Both the position numbers and the translations under genes were made by a program. From positions 186,001 to 250,000 of the forward strand of contig NZ_MIGY01000001.1 of assembly GCF_002940665.1 (NCBI RefSeq): 64,000 nt of DNA, given 5' to 3'. The stretch comes from Xanthomonas arboricola (GTDB taxonomy: Bacteria > Pseudomonadota > Gammaproteobacteria > Xanthomonadales > Xanthomonadaceae). This document shows positions 28,921 to 37,898 of this stretch, piece by piece. The stretch's first letter is position 1. Each line of letters begins with the position of its first letter. The notes below the pieces were generated by a model, which saw only the letters and a list, made by a program, of their open reading frames with translations, was not told the DNA's origin and ran no database searches.

Positions 28921-31513
28921 CGATCACCTCTTCGCGCGGCAATTCGCGCTGGTTGTAAGTGCTGGCCATCGAGTAACCGTAGGCACCGGCATCGGCCAGC
29001 AGCATCACATCGCCCGGCGCGGTGGCGGCAGGCAGACGACGGCGCTTGCCGAACACGTCGGACGATTCGCAGATCGGCCCGACGATATCGAAGCTGCCAT
29101 CGGCCGGCGCGCCGAGCTGGCTGAGATTTTCGATGTCGTGCCAGGCGTCGTACAACGCGGGCCGGATCAGCGTGTTCATGCCCGCATCCAGGCCTACGCG
29201 CTGCACGCCGTCCTTCTCGATCACCTGGGTCACCTGCGCCAGCAGCACGCCGGCTTCGGCCACCAGGTAACGGCCCGGCTCGATTGCCAGTCGATAGCCC
29301 GGATGCACCGCCTTGACCTCGGCCAGGCCCTTGGCCCACAGCTCCAGATCGAACGGCTCGTCCTCGGCACTGTAGGGAATCGGCAGGCCGCCACCGATAT
29401 CGATGGTCTCCACCGTGCCGATGCGGCGCGCGAAGCCTGCCAGTTCGTCGTACATCATCCGCCAGTGTTCGCCGGTCTCCACGCCGCTGCCCAGGTGCGC
29501 ATGCACGCCGGTGATGGTGACCTCCAGCGTGCGCGCCACGTCCACGAACTCGTCCACGCGCGTGGACGACAAGCCGAACTTGGACGCCTTGCCGCCGGTG
29601 TTGACCTTCTCGTGATGCCCGTCGCCATGCCCCAGGTCGATGCGCAGCCACACGTTGCGGCCGCGGAACACCTCTGGCCAGCGCCGCAATGCTTCGACGT
29701 TGTCCACGGTGACGGTCACGCCCAGCGCAAATCCCGCTTCGTACTCGGCCCTGGGCGCAAAACTCGGGGTGAACAGCACGCGCCGCGGCGACAGCTCGGG
29801 CAAGGTATCGAACACGCGGCGCAGCTCGCCGTGCGAGACGCATTCCAGGCCAAAACCGGCCTGTTCCAGCGCCATCAGGATCGCCGGATGCGCATTGGCC
29901 TTGATCGCGTAATAGCGCTGATCCACCGCCGCGATCTGCGCCAGCGCCTGCGCACGCGCACGCACCGTGGGCAGGTGATAGACGTAACGCGGCGTACCGG
30001 CCTTGGACAGTGTCAGCAGATGGGTGCGCTCGGCGTGCCACCACGGCGTGGGCCGCGGGCGCACCGAGCCGATGATCTGCCGCCAGCGCGGCCCGAACAC
30101 CTCGCCCTCGCTCACCGGCATCGCACCGCTGTCGATCAGTTCTGCATGCAGGATCGGCAGCAGGCCATCGGCATCGGCTTCGTCGATGACGAAGGTCAGA
30201 TTCAGGTCGTTGGACGACTGCGAGATCATGTGCACGCGTTCCTGCCCGAACGTGGCCCACACGTCGGAGAGCTTGTGCAGCAGCGAGCGCATGCCGCGCC
30301 CCACCAGGGTGATCGCCGCACACGGCACGATGATCTTGACCTTGCAGATCTGCGACAGATCGGCCGACAACGCCGCCAGCACATCGGTGTTGACCAGGTT
30401 CTCGGACGGGTCCAGCGACACGGTGACATTGGTCTCGGCCGAACCGATCAGGTCCACCGACAGGCCATGCTTCTTGAACAGGGTAAACACATCGGCCAGG
30501 AAGCCCACCTGCTGCCACATGCCGATGCCTTCCATCGATACCAGCACGATGCCGTTGCGCCGGCTGATTGCCTTGACGCCCGGCACCGGCTCGGCATTGC
30601 CGTCGATGCTGGTGCCCGGCAGATCGGGGCGCTCGGTATCCAGGATCGCCATCGGCACGCCGGAATCGCGGCATGGCTTGATCGAGCGCGGATGCAGCAC
30701 CTTGGCACCGGTGGTGGCGATTTCCTGCGCCTCGTAATAGTCCAGGCGGGTCAGCAGCCGTGCGTCCGGTACCTCCTTGGGATTGGCGCTGAACATGCCG
30801 GGCACATCGGTCCAGATTTCCACCCGGCTGGCGCCGAGCAGCGCACCGAAATACGCCGCCGAGGTATCCGAACCGCCACGCCCCAGGATCGCGGTGCCGC
30901 CATCGGCGTGCCGCGAAATGAAGCCCTGGGTGATCAACAGGCGCGTGGGCTGCGTATCGAAACGCGCGCGCCAGTCGGCATCGGACTGCCACTGGCAGGA
31001 CACCGACAAGCGCTTGGACCACTCGCTCTGATTGGGCTGCGGCGGCAGCGCCGACAGCCACTGGCGCGCATCCAGCCAGCCCATGTCCAGGCCGCTGGCA
31101 TGCAGATACGCCGCACCGATGGTGGAAGACAGCAATTCGCCCTGCCCCAGCACCTCGGCCTGCCAGTCCAGCGTGCGCGTTGCCGCGCGCGTATCGCCGA
31201 TCAATGCATGCAGGGCGGCCAGGCGCTCGCCCAGCACCGCATCGGCATCCAGTTCCAGCTCGGCCAGGAACTGGCGATGACGCTGCTCCAGCGCCGCAAC
31301 GCGCTGCGCGCTGTCGGCAGCGCCATCGGCGATCGCGGTGAGTTCGTTGGTCACGCCCGACAGCGCGGACACCACCACCAGCACGCGGCCGCCGGTCTCG
31401 TTGGCCCGTTTGCTCGCCAGTTTTCCAATCGTGTCCCAGCGATGACGACGCGACACCGAGGTGCCGCCGAACTTGAGGACGATCCAACGATCGGTAGAGT
31501 GGGGAGCTGACAT
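28904..31513 (-). CDS. Bifunctional aspartate kinase / diaminopimelate decarboxylase
   Basis: The 869-residue fusion has an aspartate kinase first (WIVLKFGGTSVSRR near residue 10, ALSGVTNEL, GRGGSDTSAAYFGALL) with ACT-like regulatory repeats to about 470. A PLP-dependent decarboxylase follows (RYYAIKANAHPAILMAL with the PLP lysine, GLECVSHGEL, HAHLGSGVETG, CESSDVFGKRRRLP with the active-site cysteine). It catalyses the first and last steps of lysine synthesis. Diaminopimelate, the intermediate, is also needed for peptidoglycan, which fits the murL-murD2 neighbours. A seven-pair hairpin lies in its leader at 31544-31561. Confidence 0.95.
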   Translation of the reverse strand: MSAPHSTDRWIVLKFGGTSVSRRHRWDTIGKLASKRANETGGRVLVVVSALSGVTNELTAIADGAADSAQRVAALEQRHRQFLAELELDADAVLGERLAALHALIGDTRAATRTLDWQAEVLGQGELLSSTIGAAYLHASGLDMGWLDARQWLSALPPQPNQSEWSKRLSVSCQWQSDADWRARFDTQPTRLLITQGFISRHADGGTAILGRGGSDTSAAYFGALLGASRVEIWTDVPGMFSANPKEVPDARLLTRLDYYEAQEIATTGAKVLHPRSIKPCRDSGVPMAILDTERPDLPGTSIDGNAEPVPGVKAISRRNGIVLVSMEGIGMWQQVGFLADVFTLFKKHGLSVDLIGSAETNVTVSLDPSENLVNTDVLAALSADLSQICKVKIIVPCAAITLVGRGMRSLLHKLSDVWATFGQERVHMISQSSNDLNLTFVIDEADADGLLPILHAELIDSGAMPVSEGEVFGPRWRQIIGSVRPRPTPWWHAERTHLLTLSKAGTPRYVYHLPTVRARAQALAQIAAVDQRYYAIKANAHPAILMALEQAGFGLECVSHGELRRVFDTLPELSPRRVLFTPSFAPRAEYEAGFALGVTVTVDNVEALRRWPEVFRGRNVWLRIDLGHGDGHHEKVNTGGKASKFGLSSTRVDEFVDVARTLEVTITGVHAHLGSGVETGEHWRMMYDELAGFARRIGTVETIDIGGGLPIPYSAEDEPFDLELWAKGLAEVKAVHPGYRLAIEPGRYLVAEAGVLLAQVTQVIEKDGVQRVGLDAGMNTLIRPALYDAWHDIENLSQLGAPADGSFDIVGPICESSDVFGKRRRLPAATAPGDVMLLADAGAYGYSMASTYNQRELPREEVIDAPAG

Positions 31514-31543
31514 TGAGATAGGCGTTTAGGATGAGGGGGAAGA

Positions 31544-31561
31544 CGCCCGGTACGCCGGGCG
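31544..31561 (-). other. Leader hairpin upstream of lysAC
   Basis: CGCCCGG-TACG-CCGGGCG forms a seven-pair stem with a four-base loop, 30 bases before the lysAC start. It could influence translation or mark a leader. It does not resemble a lysine riboswitch. Confidence 0.35.
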
Positions 31562-31697
31562 GAACCTCCGATTCTACTGCCAATGTCGCCTGCATGACCC
31601 CGTGTGCGGTCGCAGCCTGCCGGCGGCCACTGCCATCACCGCAACGGTTTGCGCTGCAACCATCGACGCGCCTTCCATCGACCGAGATCCATGCCCC

Positions 31698-32576
31698 ATG
31701 AGCAAGCACCGCTACCTGCAACTGGATGTGTTCGGCGGCCAGCATGGCCGCGGCAATCCGCTGGGCGTGGTCCTCAACGCGCAGACGTTGTCGTCGGAGC
31801 AGATGCAGCAGATTGCCGCCTGGCTGAACCTGTCGGAGACGATCTTTTTCCTGCCGGTCAGCGCACCCGATGCGGACTACCACATCCGTATCTTCACGCC
31901 ACGCGCCGAGCTGCCGTTTGCAGGCCATCCCAGCGTCGGCGCTGCGTGGGCGGCGGCGACGCACGGGCTGGTTGCGTTCAAGCCGGACGGCCGGATGCGC
32001 CAGCAATGCGCGGCGGGCGTATTGCCGGTGCAGGTGCTCGACCGACATGGCGCCTCGCTGGTGCGGCTGCGGGCACCGCATGCGCGCGCGATCGAGACCG
32101 GTCAGACGCATGCTGCGGCGTTGCACGATGCCTGCGCTGGCCTGCGCCTGGCCGCACGCCCGGCCGCACTATGGAACAACGGCCCCGGTTGGTGGCTGCT
32201 GGAACTGGCCGACGCGCAGGCGGTACGCCAGGCGGCGCCCGATCTGGCTGCGATCAGCCGCCTGACCCAGGCCAGCGCGGCCACCGGCCTGGCCATCTAC
32301 GCGCCGCAGGCCAGTAGCGACGCGGACCTGGTGGTGCGCGCCTTCTGCCCCGGCGACGGCATCCCGGAAGATCCGGTCACCGGCAGTGCCAACGCCTGCA
32401 TTGCCGCGCGCCTGCACGGCGAAGGCCGCGTGCCGGGCGAGGCGTTGCGCTACGTCGCCAGCCAGGGCCGCGAGGTCGGCCGCGACGGCCGTGTGCACGT
32501 GGAGGTGGATCACGAAGGCGAAGTCTGGATCGGCGGAACGACCAGGCAAGTGATCGAAGGCCGTATCGATTGGTAA
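31698..32576 (+). CDS. PhzF family isomerase, copy 1
   Basis: The 292-residue protein has the PhzF fold signature: YLQLDVFGGQHGRGNPLGVV at the start, NLSETIFFLP with the catalytic glutamate, ELPFAGHPSVGAAWA, and the second-half EDPVTGSANACIAARL. Family members isomerise or epimerise small hydrophobic acids; phenazine synthesis is unlikely, as no other phz genes are present. It is followed, 31 bases on, by a second PhzF gene in the same direction, so the pair arose by tandem duplication and is likely cotranscribed. Confidence 0.88.
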   Translation: MSKHRYLQLDVFGGQHGRGNPLGVVLNAQTLSSEQMQQIAAWLNLSETIFFLPVSAPDADYHIRIFTPRAELPFAGHPSVGAAWAAATHGLVAFKPDGRMRQQCAAGVLPVQVLDRHGASLVRLRAPHARAIETGQTHAAALHDACAGLRLAARPAALWNNGPGWWLLELADAQAVRQAAPDLAAISRLTQASAATGLAIYAPQASSDADLVVRAFCPGDGIPEDPVTGSANACIAARLHGEGRVPGEALRYVASQGREVGRDGRVHVEVDHEGEVWIGGTTRQVIEGRIDW

Positions 32577-32607
32577 GCTGCCGCGCCCTGTTCGCGGAGC
32601 CGCCGCC

Positions 32608-33489
32608 ATGACCACCCGCCGTTTCCTGCAACTGGATGTGTTCTCCGCCCGCCCCGGCAGCGGCAACCCGCTGGCGGTGGTGCTCGATGCCGAAGGCCTG
32701 GACGATGCGGCGATGCAGGCCATCGCACGCTGGACCAAGCTGCCGGAAACCACCTTCGTGTTTGCGGCGCCGGATGCGCACTGCAGCTATCGGCTGCGGA
32801 TGTTTTCGCCGCAAAAGGAAGTGCCGTTTGCCGGCCACCCCAGCGTCGGCACCGCACACGCGGTACTGGAAGCCGGCCTGGCCGCACCCGACGACGGCGT
32901 GTTGATCCAGGACGGTATCGCCGGCCAGCTGCCGCTGCGCGTGGAGCAGACCGCAGGCCACCGCAGCATCGCCATCCGCACCCCGCGCGCGCGCGTGGCC
33001 GAGCAGGTGGAGGCCGACGACCCGCGCCTGCGCGATGCGGTGCGCGGCTGGCCACTCGGCAGCTTGCCGCCCGCCTTGATGGACGGCGGCCGCACCTGGT
33101 GGGTGGTGGAGCTGGCAAGCGAAGCGGCGCTGCGCGGCCTGCAGCCGGACTGGGACGCGATCGCCGCGCTGGCCGAATCCACCGGCAGCATGGGCGTGTT
33201 CGCCTATGCGCGCGCCGCAGCGCCCGGCGCCTACGATCTGGCGGTGCGCGCCTTCGTCGGCAATGGCCGGCGCTTCGAAGATGCCGCCTCCGGCGCGGCC
33301 AATGCGGTGCTCGCCGCCTGGCTGGACAGCCGCCAGGCATTGCCGGGCAAGGAACGTCGCTACGTGGTCAGCCAGGGCCGCGAGATCGGCTTTGACGCCT
33401 TGCTGGAATTGCGCATCGACGCCAATGGCGATGTGTGGTCTGGCGGCCAGGTGCAGACGGTGATCCGCGGCACGCTGGATTGGGCGTGA
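32608..33489 (+). CDS. PhzF family isomerase, copy 2
   Basis: The 293-residue paralog of the preceding gene shares its whole layout: FLQLDVFSARPGSGNPLAVV, KLPETTFVFA with the catalytic glutamate, EVPFAGHPSVGTAHA, and FEDAASGAANAVLAAWL in place of the EDPVTGSAN motif. The changed second motif suggests a different substrate. An intrinsic terminator lies 43 bases after the stop. Confidence 0.88.
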   Translation: MTTRRFLQLDVFSARPGSGNPLAVVLDAEGLDDAAMQAIARWTKLPETTFVFAAPDAHCSYRLRMFSPQKEVPFAGHPSVGTAHAVLEAGLAAPDDGVLIQDGIAGQLPLRVEQTAGHRSIAIRTPRARVAEQVEADDPRLRDAVRGWPLGSLPPALMDGGRTWWVVELASEAALRGLQPDWDAIAALAESTGSMGVFAYARAAAPGAYDLAVRAFVGNGRRFEDAASGAANAVLAAWLDSRQALPGKERRYVVSQGREIGFDALLELRIDANGDVWSGGQVQTVIRGTLDWA

Positions 33490-33531
33490 TCGCGCCTGAT
33501 CCGGCAGGCTGAAAAGCGCGTGCGTCGGAAC

Positions 33532-33561
33532 AAAAAACGCTGCGATCACCCGCAGCGTTTT
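33532..33561. terminator. Bidirectional terminator after the PhzF pair
   Basis: AAAACGCTGCG-ATCACC-CGCAGCGTTTT is an 11-pair stem with A-run and T-run at both ends, between convergent genes. It should work in both directions. Confidence 0.8.
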
Positions 33562-33617
33562 CGTCATTCAATGGGCCGATATCGATCGCCTGACCGCGGC
33601 ACACGACACCGCACCGG

Positions 33618-34214
33618 TCAGTCGGGACGCACGTCCACGCGTACCCGGATACGGTCGCCCGGGTTGTAGTCGCTACGCGTATGATAGGTGCGGCCCGCGT
33701 ATTCGTACGTCACGTCGTAGCCGTCGACACGGTCGCGTTCGCGGCGGTAGGACACCGGCTCGCAGACGCTGACATTGCCCTGGTAGTTGCGATTATTGGC
33801 TTCGTAGATCGAGCGACCTGCCGCGACGCCGGCCATGGTGCCGACTGCCGTGCCGACCAGACGGCCATTGCCGCCACCGACCTGGCTACCAAGCACCGCA
33901 CCGGCGATACCACCGATCACGCTGGCCACACCACGATTGGACACGCCGGCCTGGCCATAGCTGCCGCCGTCGCGGTAATAGCCGTCGTTACTGGTGTAGT
34001 AACCGTCGGCCGGGCGGTTGTAGCAGCGTTCGCTGCTGCGCTCGCCATACGAATCGGTCACGATGATCGGGTCCACGCGCACCACTCGCGCATATTCGTA
34101 ACGACCGTCCTCATAGCTGCCACGTCCGTCGTAGCCGCTGTCATAGCGCTGCGCCGTTGCATTGCCTGCAACTGCCACACCCATCACCAGAGCACCAAGC
34201 ACAAGAGTTTTCAT
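33618..34214 (-). CDS. Glycine-zipper 2TM outer-membrane-type protein
   Basis: The 198-residue protein starts with a signal peptide (MKTLVLGALVMGVAVAGNATAQ). A tyrosine- and glycine-rich segment follows (about 22-90), then a glycine-zipper stretch VIGGIAGAVLGSQVGGGNGR (about 105-140, repeated GxxxG) of the Rickettsia 17 kDa antigen type. It is probably an envelope-associated protein of unknown role. ATG 34214 is chosen because it starts the signal peptide. Confidence 0.85.
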   Translation of the reverse strand: MKTLVLGALVMGVAVAGNATAQRYDSGYDGRGSYEDGRYEYARVVRVDPIIVTDSYGERSSERCYNRPADGYYTSNDGYYRDGGSYGQAGVSNRGVASVIGGIAGAVLGSQVGGGNGRLVGTAVGTMAGVAAGRSIYEANNRNYQGNVSVCEPVSYRRERDRVDGYDVTYEYAGRTYHTRSDYNPGDRIRVRVDVRPD

Positions 34215-34362
34215 TGCGGCAGCTTCTACAGGGGAGGACACGCTGCCGATGCTCGACCTGCGCCAGTGAAACCGCCCTGAACCGAACCGACCTCGCAAAG
34301 CCCTATTCAGGTCGCCGCCAGCTGCGTGCGCCGGTAGTTATCGCCAACGCACGCAAGTGGGA

Positions 34363-34803
34363 TCACGCCTGGCTGGAAAACTCGGTTTCCAGACTGATCG
34401 GCACGGCGCTCAGCGCCTTGGACACCGGGCAGTTCTTCTTCGCGATGTCGGCCAGTTCGCGGAACTTGGCTTCTTCGATACCCGGCACCACGGCCTTGAG
34501 CTTGAGGCGGATCTGCGACAGCTGCGGGCCGCCTTCCATCGACAGATCCACGTCTGCACGGGTATCCAGCGAGGTCGGCGGAAAACCGGCTTCGCTCAGC
34601 TGCGCCGACAGCGCCATGGTGAAGCAGCCAGCGTGCGCGGCGGCGATCAGTTCTTCCGGGTTGGTGCCCTTCTCGTCGCCGAAGCGGCTATTGAAGGCAT
34701 AGCGGGTCTTGTCCATCAAGCCGCTTTGCGGCGTGCTGAGCTGGCCTTTGCCGGTCTTGAGGTCGCCTTCCCAGTGAGCGGTGGCGTGACGTGAAATACC
34801 CAT
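34363..34803 (-). CDS. OsmC/Ohr family peroxiredoxin
   Basis: The 146-residue protein reduces organic or hydroperoxides with paired cysteines: NPEELIAAAHAGCFTMAL carries the first cysteine and NCPVSKAL the second, with the conserved arginine near RYAFNSRFGDEKG. It is closer to OsmC than Ohr by the LIAAAHAGCF pattern. A good AGGAG lies before ATG 34803. A heptamer repeat array lies about 70 bases upstream of the start and could bear on expression. Confidence 0.92.
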   Translation of the reverse strand: MGISRHATAHWEGDLKTGKGQLSTPQSGLMDKTRYAFNSRFGDEKGTNPEELIAAAHAGCFTMALSAQLSEAGFPPTSLDTRADVDLSMEGGPQLSQIRLKLKAVVPGIEEAKFRELADIAKKNCPVSKALSAVPISLETEFSSQA

Positions 34804-34871
34804 TGCGATCTCCTGCGATGAAAGGAGGCGTCACGATAGGCGACTGGATGTTACGGCGTGGTGCCTGGATC

Positions 34872-34906
34872 GGGAATCGGGAATCGGGAATCGGGAATCG
34901 GGAATC
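34872..34906 (+). repeat. Five tandem GGGAATC heptamers
   Basis: Five perfect copies of GGGAATC stand head to tail between osmC (start 34803) and the end of pyrB (35024). Related GGGATTC-type arrays lie between pilU and pilT and after sufS. Confidence 0.85.
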
Positions 34907-35023
34907 GTAGGAGCAGGCCGCGCGCGGGTTCTGATGGCAAGGCGTTGGGATGTGCGCGCGAAGACGCGCACCTGGCGCGACCGCGACCGCATTGCGGGTG
35001 CGCGGCCGCGTTGCTGGGTTCGC

Positions 35024-35971
35024 TCAACCCAGCAGGGTTTCCAGTACGGCCATGCGCACCGCCACGCCGTTGGCGACCTGGCGCAGCACGCATGATTGCG
35101 CGCCGTCGGCGACTTCGTCGGTGATTTCCACGCCACGGTTGATCGGGCCAGGATGCAGCACGGCGGCGTCGCGGCCGGCACGTGCCAGGCGCTCGCGGGT
35201 GAGTCCGTAGTCGCTGTGGTACTGCTCCAGCGACGGCACCAGGCCTTCTTCCATGCGCTCGCGCTGCAGGCGCAGCATCATCAAGGCATCGGCCCCTTCC
35301 AGCATGGCGTCGAAGTCCTGGCCGACCACGCAGCCATTCAGCATGTCGTCGTCGGGCAGCAGGCTGGCCGGGCCGCAGACGCGGATCTCGCCGGCGCCCA
35401 GCGTGCGCAGTGCATGCAGGTCCGAGCGCGCAACGCGCGAATGCTTCACGTCACCGACAATCACCACCTTGAGCTTGGAAAAATCGGTGCCCTTGGCCTG
35501 GCGCAGGGTGAGCATGTCGAGCAGGCCCTGGGTGGGATGCGCGCTGCGTCCGTCACCGGCGTTGATCAAGGCGGTGCCCTCGCCTGCAGCCGCGGCCAGC
35601 GCTTCCACCGCACCATCGTCGGGATGGCGCACCACAAAGCCGCGTACGCCCATCGCCTCGAGATTTTTCAACGTGTCGCGCGCAGTTTCGCCCTTGCGGG
35701 TGGACGAGGTGGAGGCATCGAAATTGAGCACGTCCGCGCCGAGTCGCTGTGCAGCCAGATGAAACGAGCTGCGCGTGCGCGTGGACGGTTCGAAGAACAG
35801 CGTGCACACCGCCGTGCCGGCAAGCACGCTGCGCTTGCCCACGCGCCCCACCGCCGCGTCGCGGATCTGGCCGGCACGATCGAGCAGCTGCAGCAGCGTG
35901 GCGCGCGGCAGTCCTTCCAGGGTGAGCAGGTGGCGCAGGCGTCCGTCCGAATCGAGTTGCATGGTGGTCAT
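35024..35971 (-). CDS. pyrB: Aspartate carbamoyltransferase catalytic subunit
   Basis: This enzyme makes carbamoyl-aspartate, the committed step of pyrimidine synthesis. The 315-residue chain has FFEPSTRTRSSFHLAAQRLG (phosphate and carbamoyl binding), SSTRKGETARDTL, VRHPDDGAVEAL, NAGDGRSAHPTQGLLDM and VLHPGPINRGVEI. No regulatory pyrI chain is near. It is the last gene after yqgE and ruvX, with a 15-base gap from ruvX. The C-terminal end lies just before the heptamer array. Confidence 0.96.
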   Translation of the reverse strand: MTTMQLDSDGRLRHLLTLEGLPRATLLQLLDRAGQIRDAAVGRVGKRSVLAGTAVCTLFFEPSTRTRSSFHLAAQRLGADVLNFDASTSSTRKGETARDTLKNLEAMGVRGFVVRHPDDGAVEALAAAAGEGTALINAGDGRSAHPTQGLLDMLTLRQAKGTDFSKLKVVIVGDVKHSRVARSDLHALRTLGAGEIRVCGPASLLPDDDMLNGCVVGQDFDAMLEGADALMMLRLQRERMEEGLVPSLEQYHSDYGLTRERLARAGRDAAVLHPGPINRGVEITDEVADGAQSCVLRQVANGVAVRMAVLETLLG

Positions 35972-35986
35972 CGCAGGTCGGGAGTG

Positions 35987-36454
35987 TTAGGGAAGAAGAG
36001 TGGCTTGGTCGGGCGCGGCCAACCAGCGTTCGACGATCACCGCGGCCGCCATCGCGTCCAGCGCCTCGGCATCGCGGCGGCGCTTGCGCCCGTCGGCGCG
36101 CTCGCGCGCGAAACGCTGCGCGGCTTCGACCGAACTGGAGCGCTCGTCGATCAGCACCACCGGCAGCGCGTAGCGCTCGCGCAGTTGGCGGGCGAAGGCA
36201 TGCGCGCGCTTGCGTGCGGGTTGGTCCTTGTCGTCCAGGGTCAGCGGGTCGCCGACCACCAGACCGTCGGGACGCCATTGCTTATGCACACGATCCAGCG
36301 CGACCCAGTCCGGGCCGTTGGTATGTACATGGATGACGGCCACCGCACGCGCGCCGGCACCGAGCGCGGTGCCGACGGCCACGCCGATGCGGCGCGATCC
36401 CACGTCGAAGCCCAGCACCGTGCCATCCGGGCGGAAAGCGCCCGCCTCAGGCAT
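35987..36454 (-). CDS. ruvX: Holliday junction resolvase-like / pre-16S rRNA nuclease
   Basis: The 155-residue YqgF/RuvX protein has [16 protein letters not shown] at the start, [15 protein letters not shown], then [15 protein letters not shown] and a late aspartate ([11 protein letters not shown]) that complete the RNase H-like fold. In E. coli it is needed for 16S rRNA 5'-end maturation. Its start overlaps the stop of yqgE by eight bases, so the two are translationally coupled; pyrB follows closely. Confidence 0.92.
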   Translation of the reverse strand: MPEAGAFRPDGTVLGFDVGSRRIGVAVGTALGAGARAVAVIHVHTNGPDWVALDRVHKQWRPDGLVVGDPLTLDDKDQPARKRAHAFARQLRERYALPVVLIDERSSSVEAAQRFARERADGRKRRRDAEALDAMAAAVIVERWLAAPDQATLLP

Positions 36455-37013
36455 GCCCGGAATAGTCCGTGAGCCGGAACAGATCCACACCGATGCGCCC
36501 GGCGGCGGTCTGCCAGCGATCTTCCAGCGCGGTGGCGAACAACACATTGGCATCCGACGGCGCGGTCAGCCAGCTGTTCTCGCCCAGTTCGAATTCCAGT
36601 TGACCCGCGCCCCAACCGGCACAGCCCAGCGCCACCAGCGCATTGCGCGGGCCTTCGCCAGCCGCCATGGCTTCGAGAATGTCGCGCGAGGTGGTCAGGT
36701 AGACGCCCTGCCCCACTTCCAGGCTGGAATCCCAGTCGCGCGCATCGTCGTGGATGACGAAACCGCGTTCCGGGTGCACCGGCCCGCCGCTGAGCACGAC
36801 CTGCTCGCGCAGGTGCTCGTCGACGGTGTCGATGCCCATTTGCGACAGGACCTCGCCCAGTGTGTATTCGGAGGGCCGGTTGACCAGCACGCCCATGGCG
36901 CCGTTCTCGTCGTGCTGGCAGATCAGCGCGACACTGCGCGAAAAGGTGGGGTCGGACAGCGCCGGAAGCGCGATCAGCAGTTGGTTGGCCAGAGGCGTGG
37001 GCAAAACAGACAT
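36447..37013 (-). CDS. yqgE: YqgE/AlgH family protein (DUF179)
   Basis: The 188-residue protein matches the UPF0301 family: [53 protein letters not shown] and a C-terminal [14 protein letters not shown]. Its biochemical role is not known; in Pseudomonas a relative was linked to alginate control. It precedes ruvX and pyrB in what looks like one transcript. Confidence 0.92.
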   Translation of the reverse strand: MSVLPTPLANQLLIALPALSDPTFSRSVALICQHDENGAMGVLVNRPSEYTLGEVLSQMGIDTVDEHLREQVVLSGGPVHPERGFVIHDDARDWDSSLEVGQGVYLTTSRDILEAMAAGEGPRNALVALGCAGWGAGQLEFELGENSWLTAPSDANVLFATALEDRWQTAAGRIGVDLFRLTDYSGHA

Positions 37014-37343
37014 GGCCGCATTCTAGCCGTTCGCTTCGCCGCGCGCAGAGCCGCTGCCATACTTGCTGCATGCGGGCGGCACCGGACCGGCGATGCTGCC
37101 GATGGACAGCGACCTCCCAGAGGCCACCGATGGCACCCGGCAGGCAAGGCCGGCCCATTCAGATTGCCGGCGGCTGCGCAGCGCGAACATGCAGGCTGCG
37201 CTGTGCCGCGATCGATCTGTTTCCGTGAATGCAGTCGATCCGTGCACCCACGCGTCGCTGTTCGGTCGCTATCGTTGGGCATTGGATTCCCTGCCATCGC
37301 GCACGGGTCCACCGACACCTGCTCCACCCACAACAGGCATCTC
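37014..37343. other. Intergenic gap between yqgE and tag
   Basis: The divergent pair yqgE and tag flank this stretch, so both promoters should lie here. I found no clear -35/-10 pair, repeat or small gene. Confidence 0.4.
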
Positions 37344-37898
37344 ATGAGCGGCTACTGCAGCATCGCCCCGGGCCACCCGGTCCACGGGCACTATCACGAC
37401 CACGAATACGGCTTTCCACAGCGTGAGGAGCGCGAGCTGTTCGAGCGCCTGGTGCTGGAGATCAATCAGGCCGGCCTGAGCTGGGAAACCATCCTGCGCA
37501 AGCGCAGCAACTTCCAGCGCGCCTATGACGGCTTCGATGTGGACACGGTGGCGGCCTATGGCGAGAGCGACATTGCACGGCTGCTCGGCGACGCCGGCAT
37601 CATCCGCAACCGGCTGAAGGTGCTGGCGGCCATCCACAATGCGCAGGTCGTCCGGCAGCTGCGCGCCTCGCACGGCAGTTTCGCGCAATGGCTGGACGCA
37701 CAGCATCCGCTCGACAAAGCGGCCTGGGTCAAGCTGTTCAAGAAGACCTTCCGCTTCACCGGCGGCGAAATCACCGGCGAATTCCTGATGAGCCTGGGCT
37801 ACCTGCCCGGTGCGCACCATGCCGATTGCCCGGTATTTGCACGCATCCAGGCGTTGTCGCCGCCGTGGGTGCAAGACGGCAATCAGACACCCATGTAA
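37344..37898 (+). CDS. tag: DNA-3-methyladenine glycosylase I
   Basis: The product removes 3-methyladenine from alkylated DNA. The 184-residue length and motifs agree with Tag: SGYCSIAPGHPVHGHYHDHEYGFP with the zinc-binding cysteine and histidine, AGLSWETILRKRSNF, GIIRNRLKV, and HHADCPVF near the end, which supplies the other zinc ligands. The start ATG 37344 matches the family. It is convergent with the YitT-type gene, the coding ends overlapping by 16 bases. Confidence 0.92.
   Translation: MSGYCSIAPGHPVHGHYHDHEYGFPQREERELFERLVLEINQAGLSWETILRKRSNFQRAYDGFDVDTVAAYGESDIARLLGDAGIIRNRLKVLAAIHNAQVVRQLRASHGSFAQWLDAQHPLDKAAWVKLFKKTFRFTGGEITGEFLMSLGYLPGAHHADCPVFARIQALSPPWVQDGNQTPM

Noticed and set aside
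31544-31561. Lysine riboswitch before lysAC
   Set aside because: Only one short hairpin is present; the multi-helix lysine riboswitch core is absent.
28836-32126. Very long minus-strand frame (1096 codons) over lysAC
   Set aside because: It is a shadow of lysAC in another frame, with arginine-, alanine- and glycine-rich nonsense sequence; long open frames are common in this GC-rich DNA.
31698-33489. Phenazine biosynthesis genes
   Set aside because: PhzF homologs alone are widespread; no other phz gene is in the window.
34872-34906. CRISPR array
   Set aside because: The repeats are contiguous heptamers without spacers.
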